Source: Thecaphora thlaspeos (lineage: Eukaryota; Basidiomycota; Ustilaginomycetes; Urocystidales; Glomosporiaceae). Taken from it: a stretch of DNA of 64,000 nt. Positions 22,873 to 34,034 of the stretch are shown here, piece after piece (the first letter of the stretch is position 1; every line of letters starts with the position of its first letter). The stretch lies in NCBI GenBank assembly GCA_900291925.1, contig UWYS01000013.1, positions 62,001 through 126,000 on the forward strand, in the 5' to 3' direction. The translations under genes were made by a program, and so were the position numbers. The notes under the pieces are model-generated. The model saw only the letters and a list, made by a program, of their open reading frames with translations. It was not told where the DNA came from and did no database searches.

Positions 22873-24224
22873 CTACGACGACATTCTAACGGCATTAGCA
22901 CCGCTAGCTGCAAATCTCGGTACGCCACCTCTCGCGGCTCCTCGTCCTCTACCAGCAGCTGCACCACCCCTCGCTCCTCGTGATGACGCACCACCGATAG
23001 CTCCACGACGACCCCACTGCGCCTCGCCCGGTGCGTCGGATCGGATTCTCTTCTGTGGCGGTCCACCTTCACCCCTCGTGGCGGCTTCGGCTTGTTTGGC
23101 CTTGTGTGAGGCGGTGGCGGGTGCTACGAAGGTGTCGTGTAGCTTTTGCTGTTTGGTTGCGTGGCGACGGTGGTGGTAAGTGTGGAACAGATTAGCGGGG
23201 TCCAGAACAAAGAAAACCACATCTAAGACCAGACCAGACAAGTATCTAAAGTCGGCCCGCTACTCACCCTCTCCTTGTCCAGGGCCTCGTTCTTCTTTGC
23301 AATCTTGTCCCTCCTATTCGCGCTCTTTCCTCCACCGCCGGCCGTCAGCTCTACGTTGATCTGCCGTCCGCCCAGCATGGTGTGGTGGAAGCGCAGTGCC
23401 TTTTGCACGGCAGCGTGAGTCTTGAATTCGAGAAAGGCGCAGCCCTTTGACTGAGGTACCGATGGGTCCTTGGCTTTGCCCTTTGCGATCGACTTTTGCT
23501 TGGACTTGGAGAGGGACGAGAAGGCGGAGGCGTCGCCCTTCTTCGTGAGCAGGCGGACGGACGGCGTCTCGCCGCAGGTCCCGCCAAAGTGAGAGGCGAT
23601 GTCGTTCGACGTCAGGTCGAAAGACATGTTGCCGACGAACAGGATCAACTTTGCTCCCGGGGCGGCGGCGTCGGCCGAGGTGCCGGTGGTGGTGGGGACA
23701 GTCGGCTCGGCGACCTCTTCCGAGGCGACTTGGCCATCGTCGCCGAAGGTTGTCTTCTTTGCCGCACCGCCTGTCGTCGCTGTTGCCGAGTTGGAGGGAG
23801 CGTCGATCTTTGTCTTTTTCTTCTTGTCCTTTGGCTTGCTGGCCTCTACCTTCTTGGTAGGCTGCTGCTCCTTCTTCTCAACCGTATCCTCGTCCTGCTG
23901 TAGCTCGTCTTGCTCGTCGAGGTCGAGCTTCCTCTTCTTTGACTTCTTGTCCTTCTTTCTGCTCTCCCTTTGCCCCACGCCTTGTTCCTCCACGTCCGCG
24001 TCGACGCTCTCCTTTGATGGCTTGGTCTTCTTGCTGCTCTTCTCCTTGCTGTTGAGTGTGGCCTTTGGTGTCTCGTTGTTTAGCACGTCGTCGTCCATCT
24101 CTGGCAGATCGCCTCCATCGGGGACGTGACGCGCTCCCTTGCCCTTCTTTGTCGCCTTGAAGCTAACGGCCTTTTGCTGCTTTTTCGTCAACTTCGACGA
24201 AGGTTGCGAGGATGTTTCCAGCAT
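22873..24224 (-). CDS. NOP6: Nop6-like nucleolar RRM protein
   Basis: Exon 1 is 24224-23268, the intron 23267-23149 (GTGAGT to AACAG), exon 2 23148-22873, phase 0; the join reads ALDKER/QKLHDTF. The product is 410 residues. The first about 200 residues are Lys/Glu-rich with nuclear-localisation-like blocks (KKDKKSKKRKLDLDE, KPKDKKKKTKID). One RRM follows: RNP2 LILFVGNMSF, the SHFGG helix, and RNP1 SKGCAFLEF, then helix and RQINVEL. The C terminus is Arg/Gly-rich (RGARGGAAAGRGRGAARGG), typical of nucleolar proteins. Nop6 helps small-subunit ribosome assembly in yeast. The call rests on the charged N terminus plus single C-terminal RRM and could instead be another nucleolar RRM protein. It converges with NUO51 and diverges from TIM8. 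Confidence 0.8.
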
Positions 24225-24648
24225 GGTGGGCGAGTGTGATCATGGGCGGGCAATGACGAGCAGGAGACGATGCGACTATGAGGAGAGGGAAGGGGGATGG
24301 ATTCGAGGCTTGGAGAAAGGAAAAGGAGGGGGAGGGCGAGGGCGAGGAGGAGGAGGAGGAGGAGGAAGGTGCGGAGGAGGGTGCGCAGAGAGAGCGAGGG
24401 AGCGCTGCCAAAAAAATTGCGGCTTCTCGGGCCAGGGTGGTAGCCTGCCAATTTTTCCGCTCTGCGCTCGCCTCCACCTAGGAGCATCGCGTGTGTTGCG
24501 CGCTCTCGTCCGGCTCAGGCGCGGCCGGGGCGGGCACAGGCGAGAAGCTCCACTTTTTCCCTCAGGCCGCCCGGTCGTCCCTCCTTTCTTCCCACCACAC
24601 CCGTCCAGCCCCACACCAACCCCACACCACACATATCCACACTTCACA
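24225..24648. promoter_or_regulatory. Divergent promoter, NOP6-like / TIM8
   Basis: About 420 bp between two start codons. It contains a (GGA)n-type purine run (about 24330-24370) and a CCACAC-rich leader before TIM8. No coding frame. Confidence 0.5.
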
Positions 24649-25152
24649 ATGTCAGGACTCGGAGAAGCTGACCAGAAGGGTAAGTCAGCTAGAGCTCTCT
24701 TTCCCCCGTCCCGCCCTCCTTGGACTGTGGTCCCCGCTCGTCGTCTTCTACACCCCTTGCTCCGCCGAGCTGCAGGAGCGCACTGCTAATCCACCCCCTC
24801 TCCACGTCCTCTGCCACACCCGCCATCGAATCGCAGAGCTGCAAGCCTTCCTCGACCAGGAGCAGGCCAAGGCCCGCATCCAGTCGTCGATCCACACCTT
24901 CACAGATCGATGCTGGGACCAGTGCGTCAAGTCGTCCATCGGCGCATCGTTCGCACGCGGTGAAGAGGCCTGCCTCAGCAACTGCGTAGAGAGATTCCTC
25001 GACACCTCGCTCTTCATCGTGAGTCGGCTCTAGTCTGTCTCGCAACCGTCACACCCACGCTCGGATGCTGACCTCGCTCACCTTTCCGCACACGCCCGCG
25101 TGTGTACGTACAACTGCAGGTCAAGAAGCTCGAGGAACAGCGCGGACAATAA
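24649..25152 (+). CDS. TIM8: Mitochondrial intermembrane-space chaperone Tim8
   Basis: Small Tim protein that, with Tim13, escorts hydrophobic precursors across the intermembrane space to the TIM22 complex. Exons are 24649-24679, 24837-25018 and 25120-25152; introns 24680-24836 (GTAAGT) and 25019-25119 (GTGAGT). The product is 81 residues, usual for the family. The twin CX3C motif is intact: CWDQC and CLSNC, followed by the Tim8-typical VERFLDTSLFIVKKLE. Starts at MSGLGEADQK. The first coding exon has only 31 nt. Not Tim13, whose sequence after the second motif differs. Confidence 0.95.
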
Positions 25153-25365
25153 AAGCTGACAAATCTGCTTGGAGAATGAAACGATACATCTCTACGGCCT
25201 GTATACTACGCACGGAATTCTAGACGGTTGAGGGGCGAGCCTGCGCCATTGACTCGTAAACTACCACGGCTTCTTCAGTATCGATGACACCGTATTTATG
25301 CTGTGGCAGACGCCACTCTTGAACAGCGAGGACCCAGAGGGGCCCGGGAGGGGGAGGATCTAGTA

Positions 25366-26573
25366 TTAGATCGTGTTGCCTGCGGACATGTCATTGTCCC
25401 ACATGCAGGAGCCGAGGACGGGCTTGAGCAGCTTGCCTTTGAAGGACTTGCACGCCTCCTCGAACGCAGGCTGCATCTTTTTTGCGGCCGAATCGAACTC
25501 CAGACGACAGTAGCCGTGCGAGTAGGACTGTGCGTTGTTGAGGACAGTGCTGCAGATGCTCTTTATCGTGGTCGAGAGCGTGGCCGCGCCGCCATATCCA
25601 TCCGAGTTCGCCCTGCGCTGAACAGTTCCCGGCTGCGCGGACGAGGGTGCGGCGCCGCTACCGGCCGCCGTGGTCAGGGCAGAGAGCAACTGGCGGCACT
25701 GCTCGCCGAGTGTCTCTTCGTAGGTCGAAATCTCCTGGAAGGTGCAGTTGTAGTCCTGGAACGACGGGTGTGGCAGGTTCGCGCGATCGCAGCACTGGAT
25801 GGCCTGTGTCATGGCGTAATCGACGAGCGCATAGCGATACGCTCCCGGTCGGGGCGGGGGGAGCTTGTCGCCTTTGTTGCCGATGCTAGGGTTGTCAGGC
25901 TTTTGGCTGCCGTCGACGTCAAGATCGAGGCCTGAGATTCCCGATCCGGAGCTTGGCTGACGGTGATTCGGTTTGGGGGGCGAGGGCGTTGGGTTCCCCT
26001 TGGTCGGGTCTTGATCATTCTTGGGTTCTTCGTACAGCTGGTGGAAGTTGACAGAGCTGCAATAGTCAGAGGTCACAGGCATGGGGGTGCCCCTTCCGAT
26101 CTTACAGTCATTCTTGAACTCCCAAATGGCATTGTTGAAGTCCATTTGTGGTTCGATAGCGCACCAGTTGAGGCCGACGACGCTGAGCTTTTGGGGGCAC
26201 TCGGGGCCCACGCACTTGGCGTTAGGGTCATAGACGGCGGGTTTAAGGTTGCATCTGCGCAGATTGGTGTTGTCCATTGCCGTCGAGGCGCTGTTGCAGC
26301 AGCCGGCGATCGTCGTCTTGTTGTTGTGCATGAGTAGCGTGTTGAAGAGGTCGGGGGCATACCGCGCTATGGGCATGGGGGGCGCGTCGGCATGCACGGA
26401 GGAGACGAGGAGGATGGAGGCGAGGCCGGCGAGCACGAGCAGCATCTGTTGAGGCGCAAGGTGGACGGGAGAGGCGGGAGGGAGGCGACGGTGAAGGGTC
26501 AGATGAGACCACAGCTGTTTTTCTTGGAGCAGGCACGTTGCCGACTTACTATGCTGAGCTTCATGGCGGCCAT
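25366..26573 (-). CDS. Secreted Cys-rich protein, effector-like
   Basis: Exon 1 is 26573-26550 (eight codons), the intron 26549-26446 (GTAAGT to AACAG), exon 2 26445-25366; the product is 367 residues. The spliced N terminus is a good signal peptide with cleavage expected after Ala27 (VSSVHA/DAPP); the intron cuts through it. The mature part has 16 Cys, two Cys-Cys pairs (IAGCCNS and IQCCDRA) that start two loosely similar halves, and N-glycosylation sites NKT and NCT. A Pro/Ser/Asp-rich linker without Cys separates the halves. No enzyme motif or GPI-anchor signal was seen. It is probably an extracellular or wall-associated protein; a host-interaction role is only possible. A TATA-like GATAAAAG sits about 120 bp upstream. 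Confidence 0.85.
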
Positions 26574-27177
26574 GATGTGCACAAGGATAGCAGAGTACTT
26601 ATTAGCGATTGAGGACGGGAGAGTGCGAGCGAAAGAGCGGAAAGGTGATGGTAGCGGTATGATGCGAGGGTGGGGCGGTCGAGTCTCCCCCTTTTATCAG
26701 GGGACGCCGCACCTCTACGCTCTAGGTGGAAGACTTAATTCGCCAATCTCTGAGGTTTCGACGGCCCCTCTCGGGGCGCCCGTGGTGGGGGTTGTCTAGA
26801 AAAGTAGGCAACAGGCCCATTGTCACCTTGAGGCGTCTTTGGTGCTAAGCGGGTGTGGGCGGTGTAGGTGGGTGAAGGGTGGTGGGTGTTTGCGCCCGAG
26901 GGAGCGCCATCGCCGTTGACGACGCAGGCCTCGCGGCCCCCGATCGCTAACACCGACCTCGCGAGACCGCCGATCGGGCTGCCGATGTGGAGTTTGTCGG
27001 CGGCCCGTGCGGGACCTGCAGCGCACGCCTTTGAGCGAGGCGAGGGGCACGAGTCGGTGTTGGTGTTGGGGCACACTCGCCCTTCCCTTGCACGTACTCC
27101 CTCTCCCTCTGACCCTTCCACTACTCGTCCTCCTCCAAACCCCCTCCCAGTCACCCGCTCGCACCTCCCCCTCCGCC
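26574..27177. promoter_or_regulatory. Divergent promoter, secreted protein / AIP1
   Basis: About 600 bp between divergent starts, G+C-rich, with a CT-rich stretch (about 27075-27175) leading to the AIP1 ATG. No gene seen. Confidence 0.5.
26690..26699 (-). promoter_or_regulatory. TATA-like element of the secreted-protein gene
   Basis: On the minus strand, TGATAAAAGG stands about 120 bp upstream of the ATG at 26573. Weak evidence from position and composition only. Confidence 0.35.
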
Positions 27178-29626
27178 ATGTCTTCCAGCGCCAAGCTGCT
27201 CTTTGCCGCCAACCCGACGACGACGCGCGGCCAGAGCACCAAGCTCGCCGTCGACCCAAAGGGCGAGAAGCTCGTCTACACCCAGAGCCGCACCGTCATC
27301 ATCCGCTCACTCGTCGACCCCGCCCAGCCTGCCATCGCCTACTCCCAGCATGCACAGCCAGTCACTGTCGCACGCATCTCTCCCACCGGCTACTACTGCG
27401 CTTCCGCCGATCAGAGCGGCACCGTCCGTATCTGGGACCTCGCGGGCACAGAGCAGATCCTCAAAAGCGAGTTCCGCGTCATCGCAGGAAGGATTAATGA
27501 CCTAGCCTGGGACGGGGAGTCGAAGCGTATCATTGCTGTCGGAGATGGTAGAGAGAGATTCGGCCATGCCTTCTCCTTCGACTCTGGCTCCAGCGTCGGC
27601 GAAATCACCGGCCACTCGAGGCCCATCAATGCCGTCGCCATCCGAAGCGAGCGTCCCTTTAGGGCCGTCACAGCGGGCAACGACAACAATCTCATCTTCT
27701 ACCACGGAGCCCCGTACAAGGTGAGACGACGCGCGTCGTCTTCGTGCGGTGGCAGCGGAGAAAGTGCCGCGTTTGTGGATTGAAACGAAGCTGATGCATC
27801 CGTCTCGCCTCTCGGGTATCCCCGGTCTATGGCGGCCCGACTTCCGCAGTACAACAAGACCATCTCGACGCACACCCGCTTCGTCCAGGACGTTGCCTAC
27901 TCGCCCTCGGGTGACCACTTTGCCTCGGTCGGCTCGGACGGCAAGTGCTTCCTCTACGACGGCAAGACTGGCGATGTTCTCTCGGAGCTCTCAGCCAAGA
28001 TTTCTGGCGGCCAAGGGCACGCCGGCACCATCTATGCGGTCGATTTTTCCCCAGACTCGCAACGCATCGCCACTGCGGGCGCCGACGGCTTTGTCAAGGT
28101 GTGGGACATCCAGGTCGAAAAGGTCGTCGAGTCGCACGACCTCAACGGCCGCGCCGCCGCCACGGGCGGACAGAGGGCCGACGACCAGCAAGTCGGCATT
28201 GTCTGGGCCGGTGGCTACAAAGTCGTCAGCCTGAGCCTGTCTGGCGAGATCAATGTCATCGAGGGCGGCCGAATCACTTCGCTCTACGGTGCCTGCAAGA
28301 GCTTCGGGCCGGCAGCGCTCGAGACGGCCTCGAACGGCAAGGTTCTGATCGGCGGCGCCTATGACGGACGTGTCAACGCCTGGACGCTCGACGGCGTCTG
28401 CAAGCCCGTGACGGGAAACGGCCACTCAAATTCCGTCCTCGGCATCAGCTCGGCGGGCAGCGGGCTGGTCAGCGTCGGCATGGACGACTCACTCCGCCGG
28501 ATCGTCGGCGAGAGTTTCGAGTGAGTCGGCAAGGGGCGGGAACCCAGACGAGCATCCGACACCGCCACTCATGACTGACTGACCGAAGGATGCTGATCAT
28601 TACTTGCTCTTCTGTTTTTGAGCCTACAGAGGCGCCGCGACGCCGCTCTCGGGGCAGCCGAAGGGTGTAGCGTCTTCCAGCAAGGGGACCACCGTCGTCG
28701 CCGTCCCGGGAGGAATCGACATCCTCGTGGCAGGTTCGAGCCAGAAGACGCACCAGTCGCTGCCGTACACGCCGAGCGCGGTCGCCGTCTCTCAGGACGA
28801 GAAGCTGATCGCCATCGGCTCGGAGGACACCAAGGTCTACTTGTACAGCTTCGATGGCACCGCCGCCAAGGAGATTGGCAAGCTAGACGGCAACCGCAGC
28901 GCAAGCACGGCGCTGTCTTTCGACCCGGCGGCCACGCTGATTACGGTTGGAGAGAGCAGCGGCAAGATCAAGGTCTACGAGATCCCCTCGCTTGCGGTAG
29001 GTCGTCGTCCCTATCCCCTTTCGCCTGTCCCCGCTCGCTGCCAGAGGCACACGAGGCGTTCGAGCGACCGACTGACTGTTCGACCGCTCCGCGTTCTTTG
29101 CATCGATGCGTCGCCGCCGCTACCCTACAGCTCAAGATCTCGCACTGGGTCTACCACTCGGGCCGCATCAACTCTATCCGCTTCTCGCCAGATGGCACGC
29201 ACGCGGTCAGCGCATCCCTGTGAGTCACCCGGACTTGTCCCTCCACTGTTCACAGGGCACGTCCATTCAAACTTCGCAGATGCGTGGGCTGACATACAAA
29301 CTCTCACACCTCTCAAACCGACATCCCCGCCTTTGAACCGTGCGCTTGCAGCGACACCAACGTCTACGTGTGGAGTGTCAAGAAGTCAATGAAGAAGATA
29401 GCCATCAAGAACGCGCATGCCGGCGGGGCCAATGCTGCCGTCTGGCTCGACGACGCTACGATCGCCAGCGCCGGTGCCGATGGATGTGTGCGGACGGTGA
29501 GTTGTGGCGTTGCGACGTCTTGGACATCCATGTGAGGGACGCTGTTTCCACGAGGTGGGACTGACTGCTGAAGCTTGCCTTTTGATCTTCTCGCAGTTTA
29601 CCGTCCAGAGACACGAGGATGCGTGA
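27178..29626 (+). CDS. AIP1: Actin-interacting protein 1 (WD40)
   Basis: Cofactor of cofilin that speeds disassembly of actin filaments, at cortical patches. Six exons: 27178-27720, 27850-28520, 28630-28996, 29131-29219, 29352-29496 and 29597-29626. Introns are 100-134 nt with GT-AG ends, and every join keeps frame. The product is 614 residues, the usual length. WD repeats run throughout, forming two beta-propellers in the family: GTVRIWDLAG, GFVKVWDIQVEK, NSIRFSPDGTHAVSAS, DTNVYVWSVKKSMKK, and the C-terminal NAAVWLDDATIASAGADGC. The N terminus LFAANPTTTRGQSTKL fits the family. The last exon encodes only nine residues plus stop. Confidence 0.95.
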
Positions 29627-29905
29627 CGGGACGGGACATCGTGTCTGTGAATCCAGCCCCTCTTGAATAGACGTGGTGGAGACCGATCTGCCATCGCCCT
29701 GTCCTGCTGAGCCTGAAAGTATGACGCTGCGATTGGACGATACCGGATTGTGGATTTCTGGTGGTGGCGGACGGCCCGTCGTGTGTCCGATAGCAGCCGA
29801 GGTTGTTCGTGTCTGCAATGTGGGAGGTGAAAGTCGGCGCGAAGCACACGTGTAACAGGAACAAGGGTATGTATATTTAAAGGTTTTAACCTAGGAAATA
29901 ATAGC

Positions 29906-30022
29906 GGTTCTATGGAGTAGTGATTAACTCTAGCGGTTCTGATCTTCCTTTAAAGTCTTTGGTCTCCTGAGGCCTTCGAGCTCATAATTCGCTCGCCCCC
30001 GGTTCGAATCCGGGTAGGACCT
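29906..30022 (+). tRNA. trnQ-CUG: tRNA-Gln (anticodon CTG) with intron
   Basis: Acceptor stem GGTTCTA pairs with TAGGACC (29906-29912 and 30015-30021) with one G-T pair; the discriminator is T at 30022. D stem GAGT/ACTC, anticodon stem AGCGG/TCGCT, loop TTCTGA..T with CTG at 29939-29941, and T arm CCCGG-TTCGAAT-CCGGG with a perfect B box GGTTCGAATCC. An intron of about 45 nt (29943-29987) interrupts the loop one base after the anticodon, the normal position for nuclear tRNA introns. TTTT at 30025-30028 is a Pol III terminator. The spliced body is 72 nt. It decodes CAG. Confidence 0.93.
29943..29987 (+). other. Intron of tRNA-Gln(CTG)
   Basis: The 45-nt insertion follows A37. Removing it restores a seven-base anticodon loop over a fully paired stem. 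It would be cut by the tRNA splicing endonuclease, not the spliceosome. Confidence 0.85.
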
Positions 30023-30348
30023 TCTTTTATGTTCCTGTTACCCCGGTCTCAATCTGCCATTGCTTCTTCCTGGCTTCGACAGCAATCGCCTGGACTGTCG
30101 AGCCGGAACGTTTTCTGCGGAAAGTGTGAAGAGCCGGCCGCGTCGACGCTGCATGTTACAGCAGGAATGGTGTTGTACGTGCTGGTGAAGCTCGACGTTG
30201 TGTCCCTAGCTATGTAGGCTGTCATCCTGTTCAGCGAACGACGATGCTCGCTTCTCAGATCTCACCCTCGCACATACGCAAGACGACACGCGTCCGACCG
30301 TATTGACGTATCTTCTGTAGAACCACTACTACTAGCATTACGACGACC

Positions 30349-30821
30349 TCACTTGGTCCTCCCTCTCCACCACGCCGCCAGACCCAAGCTGTGCATCTCC
30401 TCGGTCGCATTGACAGGTAACCTTACATCCTTGATGCCGGTCGGTTCAAAAGTATCCTCTACTAACCTGGTACCTCTTCGCATCATATATTCTATAGCTG
30501 AGATATCACGACGACCTAATCCACCACCCATCGAAGGGTGACGAAAGAAATGACGGAGGTAAAGTGTGAAGTTGTAGCGTGTTTGCTGTTATTGTGTGAT
30601 TCGTTGATGTGATGAGTCGTGGGAGAAGATGGAGGAGAGAAAAAAAAAACGATGAGGTAAGGAACAAAGAAAGTCACGAAGAGAGGACAAAATCCCAAAT
30701 GCGATAAAATGGACAATGGAGAGGGGGGGGGACTTACGATAGGTTTCGTACGTATGCACCTCAATCCTCTTCGGTATAACGATACAACTTCTTTTTGCGA
30801 TTGTGTTAATCGTACCGTCAT
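30349..30821 (-). CDS. SDH6: Succinate dehydrogenase assembly factor 1 (LYR protein)
   Basis: Mitochondrial matrix LYR-family factor that helps insert iron-sulfur clusters into the SDH2 subunit of complex II. Exon 1 is 30821-30738, the intron 30737-30586 (GTAAGT to AACAG), exon 2 30585-30349, phase 0. The product is 106 residues. The LYR motif is in EVVSLYRRGLR, followed by RTKPI/QTRYNFTLYLRHFFR across the junction and then GRRDISAIEYMMRRG, the conserved SDHAF1 block. The C terminus adds an unusual tail of about 25 residues (AWWRGRTK end). Right after the donor the intron carries a C9 run. No classical presequence, as is usual in the family. Confidence 0.9.
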
Positions 30822-31454
30822 AATGTTCCACTTCTACCTTCTATAATGCTTCTGGAATGCGTAAGAGCGCAGTGTGTATGTGTGTGTGTGTGTGTGTTGT
30901 AGTGTTCCTCGAGATCCGTTCGTCGGGTACTTGATTCGAGATGGGTGGACGAACTGATCTCACAATGTGTGTGAAGAATGTGCAGAGTTTCGGGTTCCCC
31001 AAAGTATAGCTCAGGAGTGAGTGTCGTATGCTTGAAGGATGATTTCGTCTTAGAACGAGATCAGCAGATGGTGGTAGTAGTGGTAACTTAGGTGGTCATG
31101 GTTTAAGGAGAGGTCTGAGTTGGACCAAGGACACAAGAAAGGCCACCGTCCGCCTGGGGATGTGGAGGTTTCTTACGTAACCTCCTCCCTTCGCCTCGCC
31201 GGTTTGTCCCGCTTCGTTCTGCTCCACATCCACACACAACAGAGACATGTCAGAGTGACTAGAAAGACGACTTAAGGGGGAGAAGAAGCGTAATACAAAG
31301 AGGGAGCTTGACCATGCGTAGAACGGAAAGCGGAACGAGAGAAAGAGAGAGAGAGAGATGCGAGGGAGAGGTATTACAAGATGCGTGAATGTGAGCGTGC
31401 AGGTGAATCTCATATGCTGGGTACGTAGTCGCTCAGGGGACTGACGGCGGCCGT
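30822..31454. other. Intergenic, no gene recognised
   Basis: About 630 bp upstream of SDH6 and downstream of the FAM214-like gene. It contains a (GT)n run (about 30873-30900) and a (GA)n run (about 31337-31358). No coding frame with motifs. Confidence 0.5.
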
Positions 31455-31748
31455 CTAGCGGATAGCGCCGTCTTCGGCCTCGTTGCCGCCGCCGCCGCCG
31501 CCGGCCTCCTCCTTATCGGGCGCCGCTGCTGCCGCCGTGGCCACCTCGCACAGTTTCGACGCCTCGCGAGCCTGCTGCGCCAGGGGCGTGACGTGGAGCT
31601 GGCTGGCAAATTGCTCGGAAAGCTTGCGCAGTAGCGTCGGCCTTCTCGTCGTCATCGTCGTCGCCGCTGTCACTGCTGTCGATGCTGGATGAGCGATGCC
31701 TCTGGCGGCTTCGTGTTCGACGTCAAAGTCGGCCGGGACAGAGATGCT
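31455..31748 (-). other. In-frame C-terminal extension of the FAM214-like gene
   Basis: Directly after the TAG (31749-31751), the same frame continues for about 97 codons to a second TAG at 31455. Third positions in the distal part are mostly G or C, as in real exons, and it encodes a helix-like block (RKLSEQFASQLH, REASKLCEVATAAAA) then a Gly/Glu tail. A 51-nt in-frame intron (donor GTAGAG, acceptor CGCCAG) would remove the stop and join CT/A in frame. Readthrough or a diverged old C terminus are alternatives. Not proven to be translated. Confidence 0.4.
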
Positions 31749-34034
31749 CTACAGCCGCGGCTCGGCCACCTCGCTGATGGGCGGCGAGCGCATCCGGGCG
31801 ATCGGCGAAGCGGCCCGACCGGCGAAAAGGCCGGCGGTGGTGGTGGCGGTGGTAGATGCCGTCGCTGCGCCGCTCGACGTCGAGGGCGAGCGCGGTCTCG
31901 AGGTAGACGCCGATACCGGCGTGGAGCGGCCCGAGACGGGCGACGCGGGGCGAAAGATACCGCTGACGCTCGGCAGCCTCCGCCACGTCTGGTGCCATGC
32001 ATCGAGCAGCGCCTGGTCGTCCTCCGAAGAGGCGGCCGACGTCGTGCTAGTCGGCGACGACAGCGGCTGTCTGATCCGAAGAGAGCCGGTCGATGACGAT
32101 ACCAATGAGCTGCTGACGACGTTGCCACGCCTCGCCATGGCAGGCGCCGCATGCATTGACATCGGCGTCCGGCTCGATCGCGTCTCGCGCAATGCAGGGC
32201 GGCCGGTAAGCGCGAAAACGTTCGCAGTCGTCGCCGCGCCGGGGATATCGGTGGCGGTCGAGCTGGCGACGCGTGCATTGAAGCCGCTGCTGGACGAGGC
32301 GCTTGACAGCCACGGCGAGGCGAGCGACGACGCAACGACCTCGCACGTCTCTGCCGCCGAGACCGGGAGCACGGTGGCGACGCCGCTGTTGACGTCGATG
32401 TCCATCGAGTCTGGCCCCTCCCAGCGCTCTCCGTTGGGGTCCAAGTTCGGCTCGTAGGACGGCAGGATATCGGTCGGGAGGGCGGGGTAGTCGTGAATCG
32501 CCGCGTCTTCGCTCTCTGCCGCCTCCTCGGCGTCCTTGCCCAGCTTTAGGCCAAGGCCGTTGCCCATCGGGCGGGCCGCCTCGCCCTGGACTTGCCGTGA
32601 CGCCTTGGCCGCCCGAAGCGCCTGCTTCCACTCGTCGACCAGTCCGCTGTAGGCGGTATAACGCTGCTCGCCGACGCCCGGCGTCTCAGTGACGACGTTG
32701 AGCTTCTCCGACTTGTCCGGCGTCCGAGCCGCAAAAACGACGCGGACCGTCTTGTGGAGGTAAACCTTCGGCTGTGGCGGCGGCTTCGATGAGGGCGCAG
32801 ACGAGGGGGGCTTGTGGACCGCGCCAAACTTGGCCATTCGGTCGCGTCCCTCGAAACTGGGCTCTGACTTGCGCGGCTTTGGCACAGGGGCCGGCGGCGA
32901 GCAGAACTGCAGGTGGATAGCGTAGCGCAGCTTCTCCTTCGTCGTCGTCGTTGCTGCAGGTTGGCAGTGTCCGCCGCCGAGGCTGCCGCTGCCACCGGTG
33001 GCCTGGCCCGCAGCTCGGGCCGCTGCCGCTTCTGTGCCCGGCAGGGGAACGGCCGCCATGCTCTTCTGTCGTATGAAAGTCTTGCTCCCCGCCGGCATGT
33101 CGGTCAGGTCATACGGGACCAGGAAGAGCTTGACCGCGGTGAGGTTCTGGTTCTTGATGACCAGCTGGATCTGGCCTTTCGGCGGGACGCGGTAGCCCGG
33201 GAATGAGGCCAGGTCGTTTGAGGCGGCGGCCTCAGGGGCCCTCACGTCCATGTCTCTCCCCTCGGACCCCGGATTGGCCGCACCCGACGCGCACGCGAGC
33301 AACTGGTCAAAGTAGTGTGACTCGAGGTCGACAGTTCCGACATAAGGGCTGCCGAGGGCGTTGGAGGCGTCGCGGTCGGGCGCATTGGTGGCGCTGGCCT
33401 TGAGGTCGTAAAAGTGGGCGGGGAACTGGAGGTTGAGGTGGGGTGGGCAGCGGAGCGAGGGTCGACATTTGCCGAGGCCGAGCACGCCGAGTTCGGCGTC
33501 AAAGGTGAGTGGTTTTGAAGCGGGCATCGACATCCTCCCGCGCAGCAGTGACTCCTCGTACGATCCGACCAAGCTGCCGAAGGTGGGAGTTGGGCTGAAG
33601 CCGACGTGGCTCTGGTACGAAAGTCGCCGGCGGACGGCGGCACAGTGGGTAAAGCTTGACGAGGGAGCCGCCGGTGGCGATGAGGGGCAGAACATGTCGG
33701 GAGACCAGAGCGGGCTGTGGCGCAGGGGAAAAGAAGGAGGCCCACTGACGTTGCGTGAGGCACCGCCGAAGCTGCCGTTGAAGCGAGACGGAGGGCTGGT
33801 GGGGAAGCGCGGCGACAACTTCGAGGGTCCTGGTCCATCGTCACTTTGTTCGAGGCCTGTGTCGCCCCGAAGGGCCGAACGGCTCAGGGGGCTGTTCGGT
33901 AGACCGGCTGACGGGGGGCCGGGAGGAAAGGAAAGACAGGACAGCATAGGGTCTGGTCAGCTGAAGGCTCGTGGTCGAAGCTCGCGCTCGCACTCGATGA
34001 GTAAGAAGGAACCGGACCTACCAGTGAGCGTCAT
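31749..34034 (-). CDS. Atos/FAM214-like protein
   Basis: Exon 2 is 33952-31749. A likely 13-nt exon 1 (34034-34022, MTLT plus one base) joins through intron 34021-33953 (GTAGGT to ACCAG), giving MTLTDPMLSC; otherwise the start is the ATG at 33947. The product is about 738 residues. The conserved Atos block begins GSLVGSYEESLLRGRMSM and includes LGVLGLGKCRPSLRCP and FPAHFYDL; the second conserved region has SPYVGTVDLESHYFDQL, GYRVPPKGQIQLVIKNQN and GSKTFIRQKSM, then LRYAIHLQFCSP and VYLHKTVRVVFAART. These match the two domains of metazoan Atossa/FAM214 and fungal homologues annotated for meiotic chromosome segregation; animal members act in nuclear transcription control. Ser-rich tails flank the core. 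The frame ends at TAG but stays open in the same frame to 31455, so the C terminus is uncertain. Confidence 0.85.

Noticed and set aside
27203..28425. Alternative frames inside AIP1 exons
   Set aside because: Overlapping shadows of clear WD40-coding exons.
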